Assembly: GCF_028858725.1 (NCBI RefSeq)
Contig: NC_084790.1
Span: 3,540,001-3,604,000, forward strand
Source of the DNA: Colius striatus
Taxonomy: Eukaryota > Chordata > Aves > Coliiformes > Coliidae
DNA: 64,000 bases
Direction: 5' to 3'
Part shown: positions 13,746 through 26,462 of the stretch, piece by piece
How the letters are laid out: each line of letters begins with the position of its first letter
Position numbering within the stretch: the first letter of the stretch is position 1
The notes under the pieces: generated by a model
The model's input: the letters and a program-made list of their open reading frames with translations, nothing else
Database searches by the model: none
Told to the model about the DNA's origin: nothing
Position numbers and translations under genes: made by a program

Positions 13746-13871
13746 GTTAATGTTTAGAGGACACTAAAACCTTCAGTGACACTAAAACTGAAAGTTTGGT
13801 TAAAACTTTAGATGGTTAGTGTTTAGGTTTTAGTGATACTGTTTGATTTAGGATGACCACTAAACATTAGC
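13746..13871. repeat. nested imperfect palindrome (hairpin), about 125 bp
   Basis: The outer arms are TAATGTTTAG (13748-13757) and CTAAACATTA (13860-13869). The inner arms are CACTAAAACCT (13762-13772) and AGGTTTTAGTG (13825-13835). The centre has AAAGTTT (13791-13797) and AAACTTT (13803-13809). The arms nest correctly but are separated by unequal loops. It may be a small foldback element or MITE remnant, or an unrelated hairpin. No target-site duplication was established. Confidence 0.5.
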
Positions 13872-14450
13872 TTGACTGTGTAATTCTGAACTACTTTGTT
13901 TAAACAAGGCATGTCTTGCTAACGACTGTATCCTTGAAGAGGGGCTAGGGACTGATAAGAAGGGAACACCCTGCCTCAGAAGGTGCCAAAGGCTGGATGT
14001 TTGCCCAAGAAGTATAAAGTTAGCAGAGGTCTTTGGTAACTGAGGAAAAGGTAAGGGTTGCAAGGGGATATTGCAACCACGGACTCCAGGTCAAGAGTAC
14101 TTGCCTTTCCTCCCCCTCCCCTTGCATGCGTGCTAATTAGCATGCGTGCTAATTCCCATAGCGAGAGGACCTAATTTAAATACAGCTAATCAATAACAGA
14201 AAAATGATAATTACTAACCAATGAGCATGAGAATATGTTTTTAATTAAAGTCAGTTGAGAAAAAGTCATAATTTTGTAGATATCTTTTAGAATTCAGTCT
14301 CACTTTAAGTTCAGAACACTGGGGTGTTGTGCAAACAGTGAGTGGATTCGTCAGCCAATGTGCAACTCACCAATAATCACACACTCAGGAGAGACACTGC
14401 TGATTTATTTCAGGTGTGTATAACCCTGGGTGCTCAGTACTAGTTCCACA

Positions 14451-14718
14451 GATCACAGATTCATGGAATCATTATGGCTGGAAAAAAAGATCTTTAAGAT
14501 CATCACGTCAAACTACTAACCTCACACAACCAAGCCCACCTCTAAACTAAATCATATCCATCAGCAACTTATCTATGTGTGTTTTGAATATCTCTCCACT
14601 AACTCCCTGGGCAGCCCCTTCCAATGCTTAACAGCCCTCTCAGTGAAAAAGTTCTTCCTAATCTCCAATCTAAACCTCCCCTCATGCAACTTGAGGCCAA
14701 TTCCTCTTGTCCTAAGAC
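14451..14718 (-). mobile_element. CR1 LINE fragment, older subfamily, 3' end
   Basis: Reading the + strand, a degenerate AATCATGGAATCATTATGG octamer end is followed by the antisense CR1 tail. Hallmarks include AAGATCATCACGTCAAACT, CTCCCTGGGCAGCCCCTTCCAATG and CTTGAGGCCAATTCCTCTTGTCCTA. CR1 copies are usually 5' truncated, as here. It is more diverged than the CR1 copies near 57-60 kb, so probably older. Confidence 0.85.
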
Positions 14719-15100
14719 ATCACACCGAACATAAGTTTCTGTGCTGTATTTATACACGAAGCTACAGGGTTACACAATCGCATTTACAATAGTCAGTTAC
14801 TAATTTGCATGCAATTATAACACTGCTGTGTCACTCTAAATGTCTACTACACATGCTCTAAGAGGGTCTTGAGTGGTTTCTGGCGGTCCTTCGTGTGTCA
14901 GTGGTCACCATCTCCAACCTGCCAACTGGTTTCTGCATTGTTTGGCAGATATAGGAGGTTTGTCACAGTCTCTTAACTCTGCTTCTCATTAATCCTACCC
15001 AGGTTTCTGCTTTTGACATGCATATACAATAGTGAATTGTTTCAAGCTTAATTGTTGTTCTTGCGGCGTTCCTAAAGCTGTCCTCGTTCTTTTGACACTT
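14719..15100. other. unrecognised sequence between a CR1 and an LTR fossil
   Basis: No coding signal and no repeat family that I can name. It may be part of an older insertion because it is bracketed by two mobile-element remnants, but the sequence does not show this. Confidence 0.4.
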
Positions 15101-15104
15101 TGAC

Positions 15105-15575
15105 ATCAGGAGCAGTGTGGGAAGGACTGGACCCCAAGGAAAGATGCATGTTGGAGAAATCTGTGGAGGACTGTCTCCCATGGGAGGGACCCTGTGCTGG
15201 AGAAGAGGGAGAACATGTGGAGTCCTCTCCCTGAGGAAGAAGGAGGGGCAGAGAGAGAGGGTGATCAACTGACCACAATGCCCATTCCCATTCCCTGTCC
15301 CCCTGTGCTACTGGGAGGGAGGAGGGAGGGAAAATACTGAGTAAAGTTGAGCCCAGGGAGAGGGGAGGGGTGAGGGGAAGGTATTGTAAGATTTGGTTTT
15401 ATTCCCCATTATCCTCCTCTGATTTCCTCAAGTCAAGTCTAGTTTGCCTGTGACAGTAGTTACTGAGAGACATCCCTGTTCTTGTCTCAACCCACTGGCC
15501 TTTCAATATATTTTCTCTCCTCTGTCCAGCTGAGGTGGGGCGTGATAGAATGGCTTTGGTGGGCAGCCCACCATA
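15105..15575 (+). mobile_element. solo LTR remnant of an endogenous retrovirus (ERVL-like), fossil
   Basis: The segment resembles a bird ERVL-type LTR in its 3' half. Landmarks in order are GGAGGGACCC, GAGGAAGAAGGAGGGGCAG, a GGAGGGAGG-rich stretch, AAGATTTGGTTTTATT, a pyrimidine-rich TTTTCTCTCCTCTGTCCAG and GTGATAGAATGGCTTTGGTG near the end. No internal viral region adjoins it, so it is most likely a solo LTR. It is visibly diverged and therefore old. The family call is from memory of avian repeats. Confidence 0.6.
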
Positions 15576-15579
15576 GGAG

Positions 15580-16780
15580 CATACAGACACACTATCTTCA
15601 AATCCAACAATCCCATTCCCCCTCAAGACGTGTACTTCTATGTGTAAGATGGGGAATTCGTTCTCACTCTTCTTTTTCTCTTTCGAATAGCTTTATTTCC
15701 TCTTCTGTAATATAGACTCTCTTCTTCCTAAAGTAATTCTAGGTTGAATTCAACCCCTCTCACAGCACATAAGCCAGTTTTAAGGTGGTAACTCACAGCA
15801 GGTTCCACCAGCTCCTTGTTCTTGCTTTGTACAAGCCACCAAGACTCTTCCTCTGTGGGAGCTGCAGTGACAGTATTTCATGCACAACTGGAAACCTGAG
15901 AATTTGTTTCTCTTCAAGGCTTTTCTCAGTTTCACAGACGCTTAATTAGTACAGATGGAAAAAGCAACTCACTGAACAACCCGTATTGCACAGGCAGTGG
16001 AAAATAAGACACAATTGTTTCTTACTCTGTGTTTGGTGTTGCAAGAGATTCTCTCATGGTTGGCCAACACAATTCTCTGTGACGAGCTCAGATCATGATT
16101 ACCATTTTTTTTTCAGCTCTGATATTTGTCACTGTATCTTTTCATCATTATATTTTTACTGCATCATATATTTCAAGGACATATTCTGAGAAACGTCTGG
16201 TTTTGATACGGTTATGAACATATTAAATGCCAAATATTTCTCCTCGCAGGTTCTTATGAGCCCATTTTAAACAGTTAAAATGAAATCAATTAGTGTTTAA
16301 TATGAAAGGACTGAATTTGTTTCCCCTTGCAAAATACTACTTTTAGGGCTTTTACACTGTTTTCTTCAACAAGGAAAATGACTACAATCACTAACCAGGA
16401 AACGTTAATACCAGCAGGACCTTCCTTGATGTAAGCAGTGACCGGAGAGTAAGAAAAATTCAGTGTAAAGTTTTCTTCTGTAGCAGAGGTAGGAATATAG
16501 TTTCAACAATTAACAATTACTTCCAGTAAAATAAACTCGATTTCTAAATAGCTCATGTAACTTTTGAACAAATGAATGAATGAAGAGTCCCTGCTGGTTT
16601 TATGAATCCTGTGTGAACACAGGAGGAAGACAAAAGCTGAAATACTGAATTTCACCACACAGAAGACTAAAGGAGACAGAAAATCAAGGCGGAGCCTTCA
16701 TTAACTCCTATTACCAGCGATATATTGCCAGATTAATAGAAGCTAAGAGATGTTACATTATCCAACAAAATACCCGACAA
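15580..16780. other. intergenic DNA upstream of gene 2
   Basis: No gene or repeat recognised. The last part leads into the duplicated promoter region of gene 2. The stretch from about 16785 matches the start of the gene 3 upstream region at about 26463 (shared GCCACCCAC and CTTTGTGTGAATCA). Confidence 0.5.
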
Positions 16781-16784
16781 AGAG

Positions 16785-17078
16785 CCACCCACATAAAATT
16801 ACAGTGCATGCTTTGTGTGAATCAACACATACATACTTGAACAGAACGGTAATGTGTTTTACTTACCTCAGACAAAACTCCCTTAGCACATCACTCTTGG
16901 CAAAAGCACTAAGGCTGGCAAACTTCATGGGAAGCTGGACAGCCTTACAGGTGACACCCATCCAACAAGGTATAAATAACCATCAAAAAGGACAGAAGGC
17001 TGCAGTTTGGTTTGCTGAAGCAAGCTAAGCTGTGCAGTGGGCTTTGCATTTGGGGCTGGATATCTGATTACTTCCACC
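16785..17078 (+). promoter_or_regulatory. promoter and 5' UTR of gene 2
   Basis: ACACCCA (16954-16960) is followed by 10 bases and then TATAAATA (16971-16978). The sequence from about 16880 (CCTTAGCACATCACT, GGCTGGCAAACTTCATGGGA) is almost the same as at gene 3, so the duplication includes the proximal promoter. The ATG context is CCACCATGA, a strong Kozak match. The expected transcription start is near 17000. Confidence 0.8.
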
Positions 17079-20000
17079 ATGAGCTGCAGCATCAAGAGAA
17101 CATCTAGCACCACTTACAGGAGTGGTGGGAGTGGAGGTGTCTGTGGTGGTGGTAGTGGCAGGAATTCCTCTGTGTCCTGCAAGCGCTATGCCTCCTCGGT
17201 GATCGGTGGTGGAAGCTATGGTGGGGGAGTGTGCAGCATTGGCTACGGAGGGGGCATGAGCACTGGCAGCCTTGCTGGTGGCTTTGGTGGTTTTGCTGGA
17301 GGCTTTGGTGCTGGGGGGGACATCCTTCTGAATGGCAATGAGAAGGTCACCATGCAGAACCTCAATGACCGCCTGGCTGCTTACCTGGACAAGGTGCGAA
17401 GGCTGGAGGAAGAAAATGCTCAGCTGGAGCTCCACATCCGAGAGTGGTACAGGAAACAGGCACCCAGTGTTTCAAAGGACTACTCCTCCTACTACCAGAC
17501 CATCGAACAACTCCAAAATCAGGTAAGATAGCCCTGCCTCATGTGGCTCCATCTCCCAAACCCTGTTCCCATTTGTAAGGACACTGTCCTTCCCTCTGGC
17601 ACTGTCCCTAAAGGGGTGGGAGGGGGTTACTGGTTGGTTTTGCTGGTGGTACTGCAGACAGAAACCTGCTGAGCTGCGCCTCACAGCTCCTGTGTAAGAA
17701 AAGCCCCACAGCACCCCACAAGCAAAAGGCAAGTGCTCTGAGGCCACAGCCTGAGGCATTAAGGACTGTTCCACCAGGCCCAAACATGCTGGCACATGTA
17801 ACCGAAATCCTACGGTGTACAGGTGTCTCCAAAGCAGGCATGTGTGGTTACAAGTCCTTCCCTCTGCTCCCACCCAGTTCAGCTGGATGCAGCTCAGAGC
17901 CAAAGCACCTGGACTGCAAGACCTGAACCCACTTTGTACACTCCTACACAGACCATCTGGAAGGAACAAGGCCTTCCCTCACAATCTTACACTGATACCA
18001 AAAATACACTAAACAGACTATGAAGAAACACGCTGCAGGGAAAGGGCTGAACACATTGCTTCAGAAATGTGGAGCCCAAACTTGAGAATGAGAAGCCAGG
18101 AGTAGGGATTTGGTAAGATGGTCTATGATAGCTTCAGTTTCCTTGAAAAGTAAATTCTGATTGTTAGACTTTCATATGCTCCCTGCATTAGCACAAGAAA
18201 CAATTCCAAGGCCCACAACACCACCCTACCAAAGCTTTAGGTCTTCTTTCCTTATTGTCCTGCATGTCTTGAACACAGAAAGATTCCTCTCTGACTTCTT
18301 ATTTTTGTTTTGTAGATCATTTCTGCCACTGTGGACAACAACAGACTGCTTCTGGATATCGATAACAGCAAGATGACTGCCGATGATTTCCGTATGAAGT
18401 GAGTACCTCTCTGTGAAACTTACATGCCTCTCAAACCCTTTCTAACAACCTCAGGAGCAGCACTACCCTGAATGGTATTACTGAGTCTTCATGTGGGAAA
18501 GATGGGTGTTGTTCTCTGTCATCATCTAGTTTCTCCATTTCTCTGTCTCTTTTGTCTGTGGTAAAGGTATGAGAACGAGCTGGTCATCCGCCAGACTGTG
18601 GAGGCTGATATTAATGGCTTGAGAAATCTCCTGGATGACCTGACTCTGGTTAGATCTTCACTGGAATCTGAGCTGGAGTCCTTGAAGGATGAGCTGATTG
18701 CACTTAAGAGAAACCACGAGGAGGTACGATCCAATGCTAAAGAGCATGTCCAACACATGCTCCCAGTGTTACATATCAAGTCACTTCAGCCTTGCGTAAT
18801 GTGATTGGTGTTCCTTTGTACCCTGATACTGCTTTTCCCTCTCCTTCCAACTCAAGAAATGACCAGTGCTCTTTGCTTCTTTCACTGGACTCTGCAGGAA
18901 ATAAGACAGCTGCAGGCTCAGTCTGGTGGTGATGTGAGTGTGGAGGTCAATGCTGCCCCAGGAGAGGACTTGACCAAGATACTGAATGACCTGAGAAATG
19001 AATATGAGCAGATCATCGACAAGAACCGCAGAGAGGTTGAGCAGTGGTATGAAGTCAAGGTACGTAGCCATGCACAAAGTAGAGTCTCCTTCAGGGGGAA
19101 AACCCACACAGCCTGCTGCTGGGCATGCTGTGCCTTGGGCTGCTCCTCTGCACCTCACTTACACAGCTGGGAGAATGGGAAGGGAAAAGCTGCTGTGGAA
19201 ACACAGAGGTGGAGCAGGCCAGGTCAGATGGGCAAGGGTGGATGGAACATCAAGATCTATGGAGCAATGACTAGGTTGTCCCTCCATGAAGAGAGGGTGA
19301 AAGGGAAAGGCTCTCTGGCTACCTTAGGTCTCAGTCAGCAAGTCCTCTCCCTGAGGGGAGTTTCTGACTCATGAGGTGTGTTTGGGCTTTGTCTCCTGCA
19401 GATTGAAGAAGTCAATCGCCAGGTCACTTCGAGCAGCCAGGACATCCAGACAAGCACCCACCAGCTCACTGAGCTGAGACGTGAAACACAGAACCTGGAG
19501 ATCGAGCTGCAGGCCCAGCTCAGCACGGTAGGTGGGGCAGGATCACTGGGGGCCCTTCCCTCCTCAGAAGGGGCAGGCAGGAGTAGAGCTCTGATCCTAA
19601 CCTCCAACATTTCCACTTACAGAAAAGCTCTCTGGAAAACTCCTTGGCAGAAGCTGAATCTCGCTACAGCTGCCTGCTGCAACAAATCCAAGGGCAGATT
19701 AACGCTGTAGAGGAGGAGCTGGCCAGCATCCGCTGTGAGATGGAGAGTCAGAACCAGGAGTACAAGATGCTCCTGGGCATCAAGACTCGCCTGGAAGAGG
19801 AGATTGCTCAGTACCGGGCACTGCTGCAGGAGGGACAGCAAGACATTGTGTATGTATTCCACATTATAGCAAGGGAATAAGAAGATTTCCTTCTGTACTT
19901 AATTCTTAATAGAGACTTTCTGTTTATGGAACTATATCAACATCTTTTTTTTTTTACTGAATAACCTGTGGTCAGGGACTCTTTTGTTGAATTAATTACT

Positions 20001-20477
20001 ATCCTTTTACAGTGCCTCCCAAGGAGCTTTCCAAGGTGGAAAATCCTCCCATTCATACTCTTCTACTTCCTACTCTCATTCCCAGTGTGGTGACATGACT
20101 GGTAAGACAATACTTTTTAAGGATATGTTTGTTAGTGGATTCCATCCTCCCAATGACTACAATATATTTTATCAGATAAAGGAATTTGAGAACCTCATTG
20201 GATGTGTCACAGAGGTATCATGGATTGATATACAGAAGATCTTACCCTTCCCTCTATCTAAATACATATTACAGGCTTTTACAGGATGGGATATGCTTTT
20301 TTGCTCATTGGAATAAAAAAAATATGTTCTTAGAAAGTGTCCAGGATACTCCAAAGCTTTTATCCTATGAGCTTCTCTTGTTAACACAACACGTTAGGTG
20401 AAAACGGTAAACATCAGATTTACCCGTAAAGCAATTATTCTCTCTGTCTTTACACAGGGCAGTTAAGAGTATGCTAA
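17079..20477 (+). CDS. KRT9-like: type I keratin, KRT9-like, gene 2 (8 coding exons, about 435 aa)
   Basis: Epithelial type I keratin, partner of a type II keratin in cytoplasmic filaments. Exons: 17079-17522, 18316-18398, 18567-18723, 18898-19059, 19402-19527, 19623-19849, 20013-20101, 20458-20477. The head (about 88 residues) starts [10 protein letters not shown] and has several Cys and Gly loops. The rod spans about 90-398, starting [19 protein letters not shown] and ending with [15 protein letters not shown]. The tail is short, Ser/Tyr-rich ([14 protein letters not shown]), and ends GQLRVC. Exon 6 is 227 bp, two codons longer than in KRT19/KRT15, as in genes 1 and 3. Head, intron 1, exon 4 to exon 6 are nearly the same as gene 3 (9.7 kb downstream), while introns 2, 3, 6 and 7 differ. 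KRT9 orthology is inferred from MSC start, rod motifs and position before KRT19; KRT10-like naming is possible. Confidence 0.93.
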
Positions 20478-20705
20478 AGCAACAGCAGTGGTGCTGGCAT
20501 CCTCCAACTAAGAATCACTGAAAAAGGGCAATGAGAGACTAACCGAAGCACTTCTGCAGCACAGCTGATACAACTGAAACAATCTGGAAGGAGTTCCTGG
20601 TCACCTGTCTCATCACCCCTTCTACCATTCTGCAATGCTTATCTTACTTGTCTGTCAACTGGTTCTTTGTTTAAGGGCTTAAAGTCTGCTAATAATACTG
20701 CTTCT

Positions 20706-20711
20706 AATAAA
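20706..20711 (+). terminator. poly(A) signal of gene 2
   Basis: AATAAA within CTAATAAAACTTTACTTCTG, matching the end of gene 3. A second AATAAA lies about 20 bp downstream. The 3' UTR is about 235-255 bp. Confidence 0.85.
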
Positions 20712-20759
20712 ACTTTACTTCTGTGATGCAAATAAAAACAGTGTGCCTGAGAAATGTCA

Positions 20760-23610
20760 TTTAGCAAACTGAACGGTTGCTTGCCAAGCCAACCAAATAC
20801 AGGTTGTCCCATCATATTTTGCAACACAGGACAATGTATTTTGCACTAAGAAAATGGACACCATGTTGAGAGAGTAATGTTGGGCAAAAGGAACTGTCCC
20901 TAACTCCAAGCACAGCTGTATGAAGGCATTGTGAAGGCTGTATGAGTTATGACATCTTCCAAGCTCTACTGATAGGAAACATCCATCAAGTGAGACTGTC
21001 AGAACAAGAGGTGTAAGGTTGACAGCAGAAATCAATTCTTGACACAATTTTTGTCCTTCCTGAAAAATTACACACCATTTCCCATTTTGTTTTCTAACTG
21101 CCACCAAGGGATTGCTTTCTGGCCCCTTGCTTTGCTGCTTTTTACTGAGGACATTGAATGATGTGAGTGAAAGGAGGAAGGAAAACATCAATGATGGGCA
21201 GTGCTGTGAAAATTATTTAATTGATAGTCAATGTACTAAACTGTGTTTTATTTCACTGCTATGACCCACCTGAGTCCATTAATCTTTGGCTTTGCTCAGC
21301 TCATCACAGTTAAGAGCTCCTGTGGGAAGGCGTGACTCAGTATAGGTTGTTCCACTATGTATGTGTTTTCTGACACCAAGTACTTCCACACCTTTGACTC
21401 CACAGAGAACTACATACTGCTAGCTTCTGTTAGGAAATACAGACAACAAGGCAATGTGCCTGCTTCCTTCAGTATCATGCACTAAAAACTCTCCCGTGTT
21501 TTAGAACAGAAATTTCAGTTCAAATACCAACATAATACCAAGAACTCAGCTTTTGTCAGTACACACAACTGGCTGATAATATGTTGTAAGAGGAATGAGA
21601 GACACATTTCATCCATTAAAAGTATTTTCTGTACTATACTTTCCTGCTTAAGGAGATTAAATATGCAACAAAACTGGAGATGGGGGGGAATACTAAATTA
21701 GAACAGTTATTTTATACATATTTTGCTTTCTGTAGATGACAGTAAAGCCCCTTTCCAGTCTATAACTGAATGCATCAGATGCACAAAATCAGTTGTAAGT
21801 GCCCATTGCTCCCTTCTACACCTATCAAATCTGGCCTCTGGAATTTACTGTTTCATTTCAAACTGGGGATATTCTGTTAGGGTAAGGAAATGGCAAGGTT
21901 TTCTCATCATAACTTACAGAGTATTATTTAGGTTAGGTCTTCTTTTGGAAGTCACAGGACTTGCCTCTGCCATTGCAGTCTTACAGTTGCAGTCTGCAGT
22001 AAGCATCCACAAAGAAGTGATGCTTCCTATTCCTGTTGGAAAACTGTCTTCCCAAACTGACTTTTTGCAGTCCAGCATCAGGAATTTGTATGAATGAAAG
22101 CCCTTCTCCAAAGACAAAAAAGCTCATATCAGGTTTTAACAGTACAGAAAGTACTGTAAAAAGAATGCAAGGATGTCTTTCACCTCCAAAGGCTGCCAGA
22201 ACCCATTCCCACCTCAGCTGTACTTCACAGGGCCAAAACAGCCTAAGACATCTTTTGTGAGGCAGGGTTATGGACACTTGAAGTACAGCTAGTGTATACA
22301 AATAAATGCTGAAAGGTTATTTTGCTTCCCTCTAATCTTACAGAAGCACAGAGCAGTATCTGATCAGAAGTAGAGTCTTGCATAACTAGGCTACTCAAGG
22401 GAACACCAGAGCTGCAGCAGGTCTTTTCCTCATTTCTGAGGTGATTGGTTAAGAGTGTAAGGTCTTTCTGAAATAGGCAGCACTATGGAGAGTCTGTAGT
22501 TAAATCTGCAAAACCAAAGGTATGTAAAATCTTTAGGCTGAAAGGAGTGGATGCACTGCAAAAGTGCCAGCCACTGCAGCAGGGTTAGATCACTGGTGGA
22601 GTCCTCCTGCCACTGACAGTGTGACTTGTTTGCTCATCACCACTGATTCATGAGGTACTAACCTCTATCCAAGAATGGGGCAAGGGCTGTCCTGGGAAAA
22701 TGCATGGGACATGTCACAGACATGCCAAAGGCACAGCAACGCCTCACTGCTGCCTTCTGAAGCTGGCAGATGCTCCAGAAACCCTCCAATGTGTTCCATC
22801 AGGTATCTTGATATCACTGTCTGCTCCTGGCTCCTACTTACTGTTCTGAAGAGATCTACAGGAAAGAAAAAAAATGGGCTTTGGCAGGGGGGAATTTAGA
22901 GTTCAATTAGTTAATGTTATTGATAATAATAACAAATTGTAGTGGGTAGGGAGAAAGAGGATAGGGAAGGGTTGTTATACTGGAAGAGCGTAATTTCTCC
23001 TGGGAAATACTTTTAAACTTATCCTTTTTCAGTGGTAGGAAGGACTAGTGAATAACAATTTAGATAGACTGTAGAGCTGAAATAGCTTACATATAGTAAG
23101 ATTTTCTGTCGGTCTACACACATGCAAGGTGTAAGGATCTATCCCAGAGAGCAGTAGAAGAGAAAAATAAATGAATCTGGAGCTCTGGAAACCATTCCTC
23201 TCCGAACAAACTGAGGAAAGGCACAGCTGAGTGATGCTGAAGAGTGATGGATGATGGGTGAGGAATGAACAGATGGAGCTCCTGATGAAACTTGTGGAAG
23301 TAGCACTTTTACCGAGACCAAGGTTGACTCACCTGTTGTAGAACAATTAATTACCAGTAATTGTTTCTGAGGTTGTCCTCTCCCTCTTTTATGACTAAGG
23401 CACACATTCAGTGGAGGCATCATAGCTTCTGAGAAAGCCACTGACTACTTTTGGTTCTTTTGCCAATTCAGAGTATCTGTTTGTGGCTCTGCCTCCAATT
23501 TCAGCAGTGAGTAAACAGCACTTGGAAAGGTTTCATAACACTGTTGCCACAAACAAACTGTGCTGATTTACAAAGATCATAAGGAGCATTATGAATTAAA
23601 CGTCTTCCAG
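20760..23610. other. intergenic DNA between genes 2 and 3, first part
   Basis: No gene recognised. The longest open frames (about 144 codons on the - strand at 20757-21191, about 124 codons on the + strand at 21723-22097) have no splice context or family likeness and look like chance. Confidence 0.5.
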
Positions 23611-23616
23611 GGGAAG

Positions 23617-24590
23617 ATCACAGAATCACAGAATCTCAGGGGCTGGAAGGGACCTCAAAAGATCATCTAGTCTAACCCCTCTGTCAGAGCAAGACCACCC
23701 AGAGTAGATCACACAGGAACTCATCCAGGTGGGTTTGGAACGTCTCTGGAGAAGGAGACTCCACAACCCATCTGGGCAGCCCCTGCCAGTGCTCCCTCAC
23801 CTCCTTACGCTTCCTTATACTCCTTTGGAACCTCTTGTGTTCTAGCTTGTACCTATTGCCCCTTGTCCTACCATTGGCCATGACTGAGCACAGCCTGGCT
23901 CCAGCCTCCTCACACCCACCCTTGATGGATTTGTAACCATGAATGAGGTCAGCCCTCAGTCTCCTCCAAGCTAATGAGCCCCAGCTCCCTCAGCCTTTCA
24001 TCACAAGGGAGATACTCCACTCCCTTCATCACCTCCATGGCCCTGCACTGAACTCTCTCCAGCAGCTCCCTGTCCTTCTGGAATTGAGGGGCCCAGCACT
24101 GGACACAATATTCCAGATGCAGCCTCACCAGGGCAGAGCAGAGGGGGAGGAGAACCTCTCTCTGCCTACTGCCCACAGCACTTCTAATCCACCCCAGGAT
24201 GCCATTGGCCTTCTTGGCCATGAGGGCATGTTGCTGGCTCATGCTCATCCTGCTGCCTACCAGCACCCCCAGGTTCCATTCCCCTACACTACTCTCACTA
24301 CTCTCTAACAGTTCATTCCCCAGCCTGTACTGGTACATGGGGTTGTTCTTTCCCAGATGCCAGACTCTACACTTGCCCTTATTGAACTTCATTAGATTTC
24401 TTCCTGCACAACCCTCCAGCCTGTCCAGGGCTGGTTGAATGGCAGCACAGCCTTCTGGGGTGTCAGCCACTCCCCCCAGATCAGTATCATGAGCAAACTT
24501 GCTGACAGTGTCTCTGTTCCCTCAGCAAGGCCATTAATGAATAAATTGAACAGTACCAGTCCCAGCACTGACTCCTGAGGGACTCTTCAC
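23617..24590 (-). mobile_element. CR1 LINE, 5'-truncated, with the C-terminal reverse-transcriptase region
   Basis: The 3' end lies at the left: TCACAGAATCACAGAATCTCAG followed by GGCTGGAAGGGACCTC. On the - strand an open frame of 173 codons (23949-24470) reads as the CR1 ORF2 C-terminus: [60 protein letters not shown]. Further upstream remnants (FNLFIN, DTDLGG-like) reach about 24590. It is truncated at the 5' end as usual for CR1 and is not an intact element. Confidence 0.93.
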
Positions 24591-24599
24591 ATGGCTGAG

Positions 24600-26460
24600 G
24601 ACCCTCTATACTCTCTACAACAGAAAACCTCTGACCTTTTTCTGTCATTGCAAGGACTATGACTGTTAATGGCACCTTGAGAGACCTTGCTCTTCTGGCA
24701 TGTGAAGTAAATCAGGATGTCCAAATTGACTGACAACAGCTGCCCCAGGCCAAAAAGCTGTGTCTGCAGGATGGTGCATGAAAAATGCAAAAGAGATACA
24801 GAAATACCCAAGAAAATCTGAAGTTTAAGTCTTTGTGACACAGTTCCAAGCAGAAAGTACATTTGGATCAGCCATTAAAAAAAAACAAAAGAGGAGAGAA
24901 GGACAGAGAGACTGAGAAAAAGCATCTGTTGGTGGCATGAAATTACAGCATTGGGAAATGTTTGAAATTGTTGGGTCAGCTGTGATGATGCAACAATGCC
25001 AAGAAGGAGATATAAAATCAACATCTCTGGCATTACTGCCACTCAGTGATAAACGCCCCACAGGGAAGAATAAAGGTGCATTTCAACAACATAATGAGGA
25101 AAATATGACTAAGGAATCACACCCTGTGAGAAAAATAATTTCATTTTTTAATAATGATGACTCAGCCTCAATAACATATGCAAACCAGCTGGTGCTGACG
25201 TGCAGATAATTAGAGAGCTACCAATAAAAGAACAATCATAATTACGAAGATCAAAGTGTTATGTTATCTTCAGCATATCTATGAAAATGTGTGTAGGGGT
25301 ATCAAGAAAGAGGGTAAACAGCTTTCCAACGATTCTTCAGTCAGCCATAACACACATTAGTAACTTCTATGCGTCTCATAACCGTTGTGGCTGAGAGAGA
25401 AAATGTTGCTCCTGCCACAACCACAAGCTGTGCTTGGGTAAGATCATAAATGAGGGAAACAACAGCAACAAAATCAAACAGTAATTTTTCATTTCCAAAT
25501 AAAGATGAATTCACATCAAAGTTTAACTCCCACATCAAGAAGCTTTAAGCCTTTCAGGCTTAAAATCTGTGTGTTCCAGAAGTTATTTAAGGGCAAAATC
25601 TCATTTCTAAGGAAGTGCTCGTCATGTCCCGTTCTCTTCCAGAAGTGCTGCAGTTGTGCAGCACTGTTAGAGACCTCTGCAGCACAAGAGAGACAAAAGA
25701 TAGAAGGCAGGAAGAATCCAAAAAGTCATCACAGATGTCTCTACCATACAAGGATAAAATCTCTACCAGGAATTCATCAAGGTCAAAACCCAAAGTGCTT
25801 CTCTTTTCTATCTAAAGCTCTGACAATGGAAGCACACTCCGGACCCTTATGCTTCCCGTAGATAAAAGCTCCCCTTAGCTCCCAGCCCAAATACACTCAA
25901 AACCAGTTTATGCCCTTTTGTGCATGGGCAATAGTATTGCCAGTTGTTTTAAATAGCCCTGCTATCTCCTTCCTTGAGAGCCATCTAACAATCATCTTAA
26001 CCTCCATTTTGCCAAGTTGAAAAGCCAAATCCTTTTGCTCTCCTCTCCCAAGCAGACTCTGTGATGACATAGATTCCAGATTTATTTCCTGGAAGTGATA
26101 GTACCAGACTTTAGTGAAAACAAAAGTATCTTTGCTTCTTCAAAGGTCTACCACCAAGCATTCTGTTAGACAGTATCCATCATAAGCTTTCTTTGTAGAG
26201 AAGGAAGTGAATTCTTTGAGATTCTGTTTCCAAAAGTGTCGTTTACTGGCACTTCTGGAGGCAAAATGAAACAACACTCATGCAGAGGGTGCCTGAGTTC
26301 ATATTTCTTCAACTCCAAAATTCAAGCAGAACAACTGGGTGGTGCTTTCACCATCTGCTTTCGGGACAAAAAATGACTACTAAGAACAAAGAGGAACTAT
26401 TAAAATGAGTATCACTTACTAAGTAACCAGCAACACACTATCTGAAGCAAAATCTAACAC
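24600..26460. other. intergenic DNA upstream of gene 3
   Basis: No gene or further mobile element recognised. From about 26463 the sequence becomes alignable with the gene 2 promoter. Confidence 0.5.
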
Positions 26461-26462
26461 AC

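Larger units (their letters stand above)
11030..14440. other. intergenic DNA between genes 1 and 2, first part
   Basis: No gene recognised. It holds an imperfect palindrome at 13746-13871 and two related copies of a roughly 58-bp sequence (12236-12294 and 13101-13160), listed separately. Otherwise it looks like unique, moderately AT-rich sequence. Confidence 0.55.

Noticed and set aside
17472-17969. 165-codon antisense frame over intron 1 of gene 2, with a counterpart at 27202-27687
   Set aside because: Its presence in both genes is explained by the shared duplicated DNA; there are no splice or family signals.
19060-19374. Open reading through intron 4 of gene 2 (and of gene 3, 28772-29053)
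   Set aside because: Canonical GT/AG sites and the fixed 162/126-bp exon pattern show it is intron; the open frame is incidental.
23943-24308. 121-codon + strand frame with a protein-like look
   Set aside because: It is the complement of the CR1 reverse-transcriptase frame.
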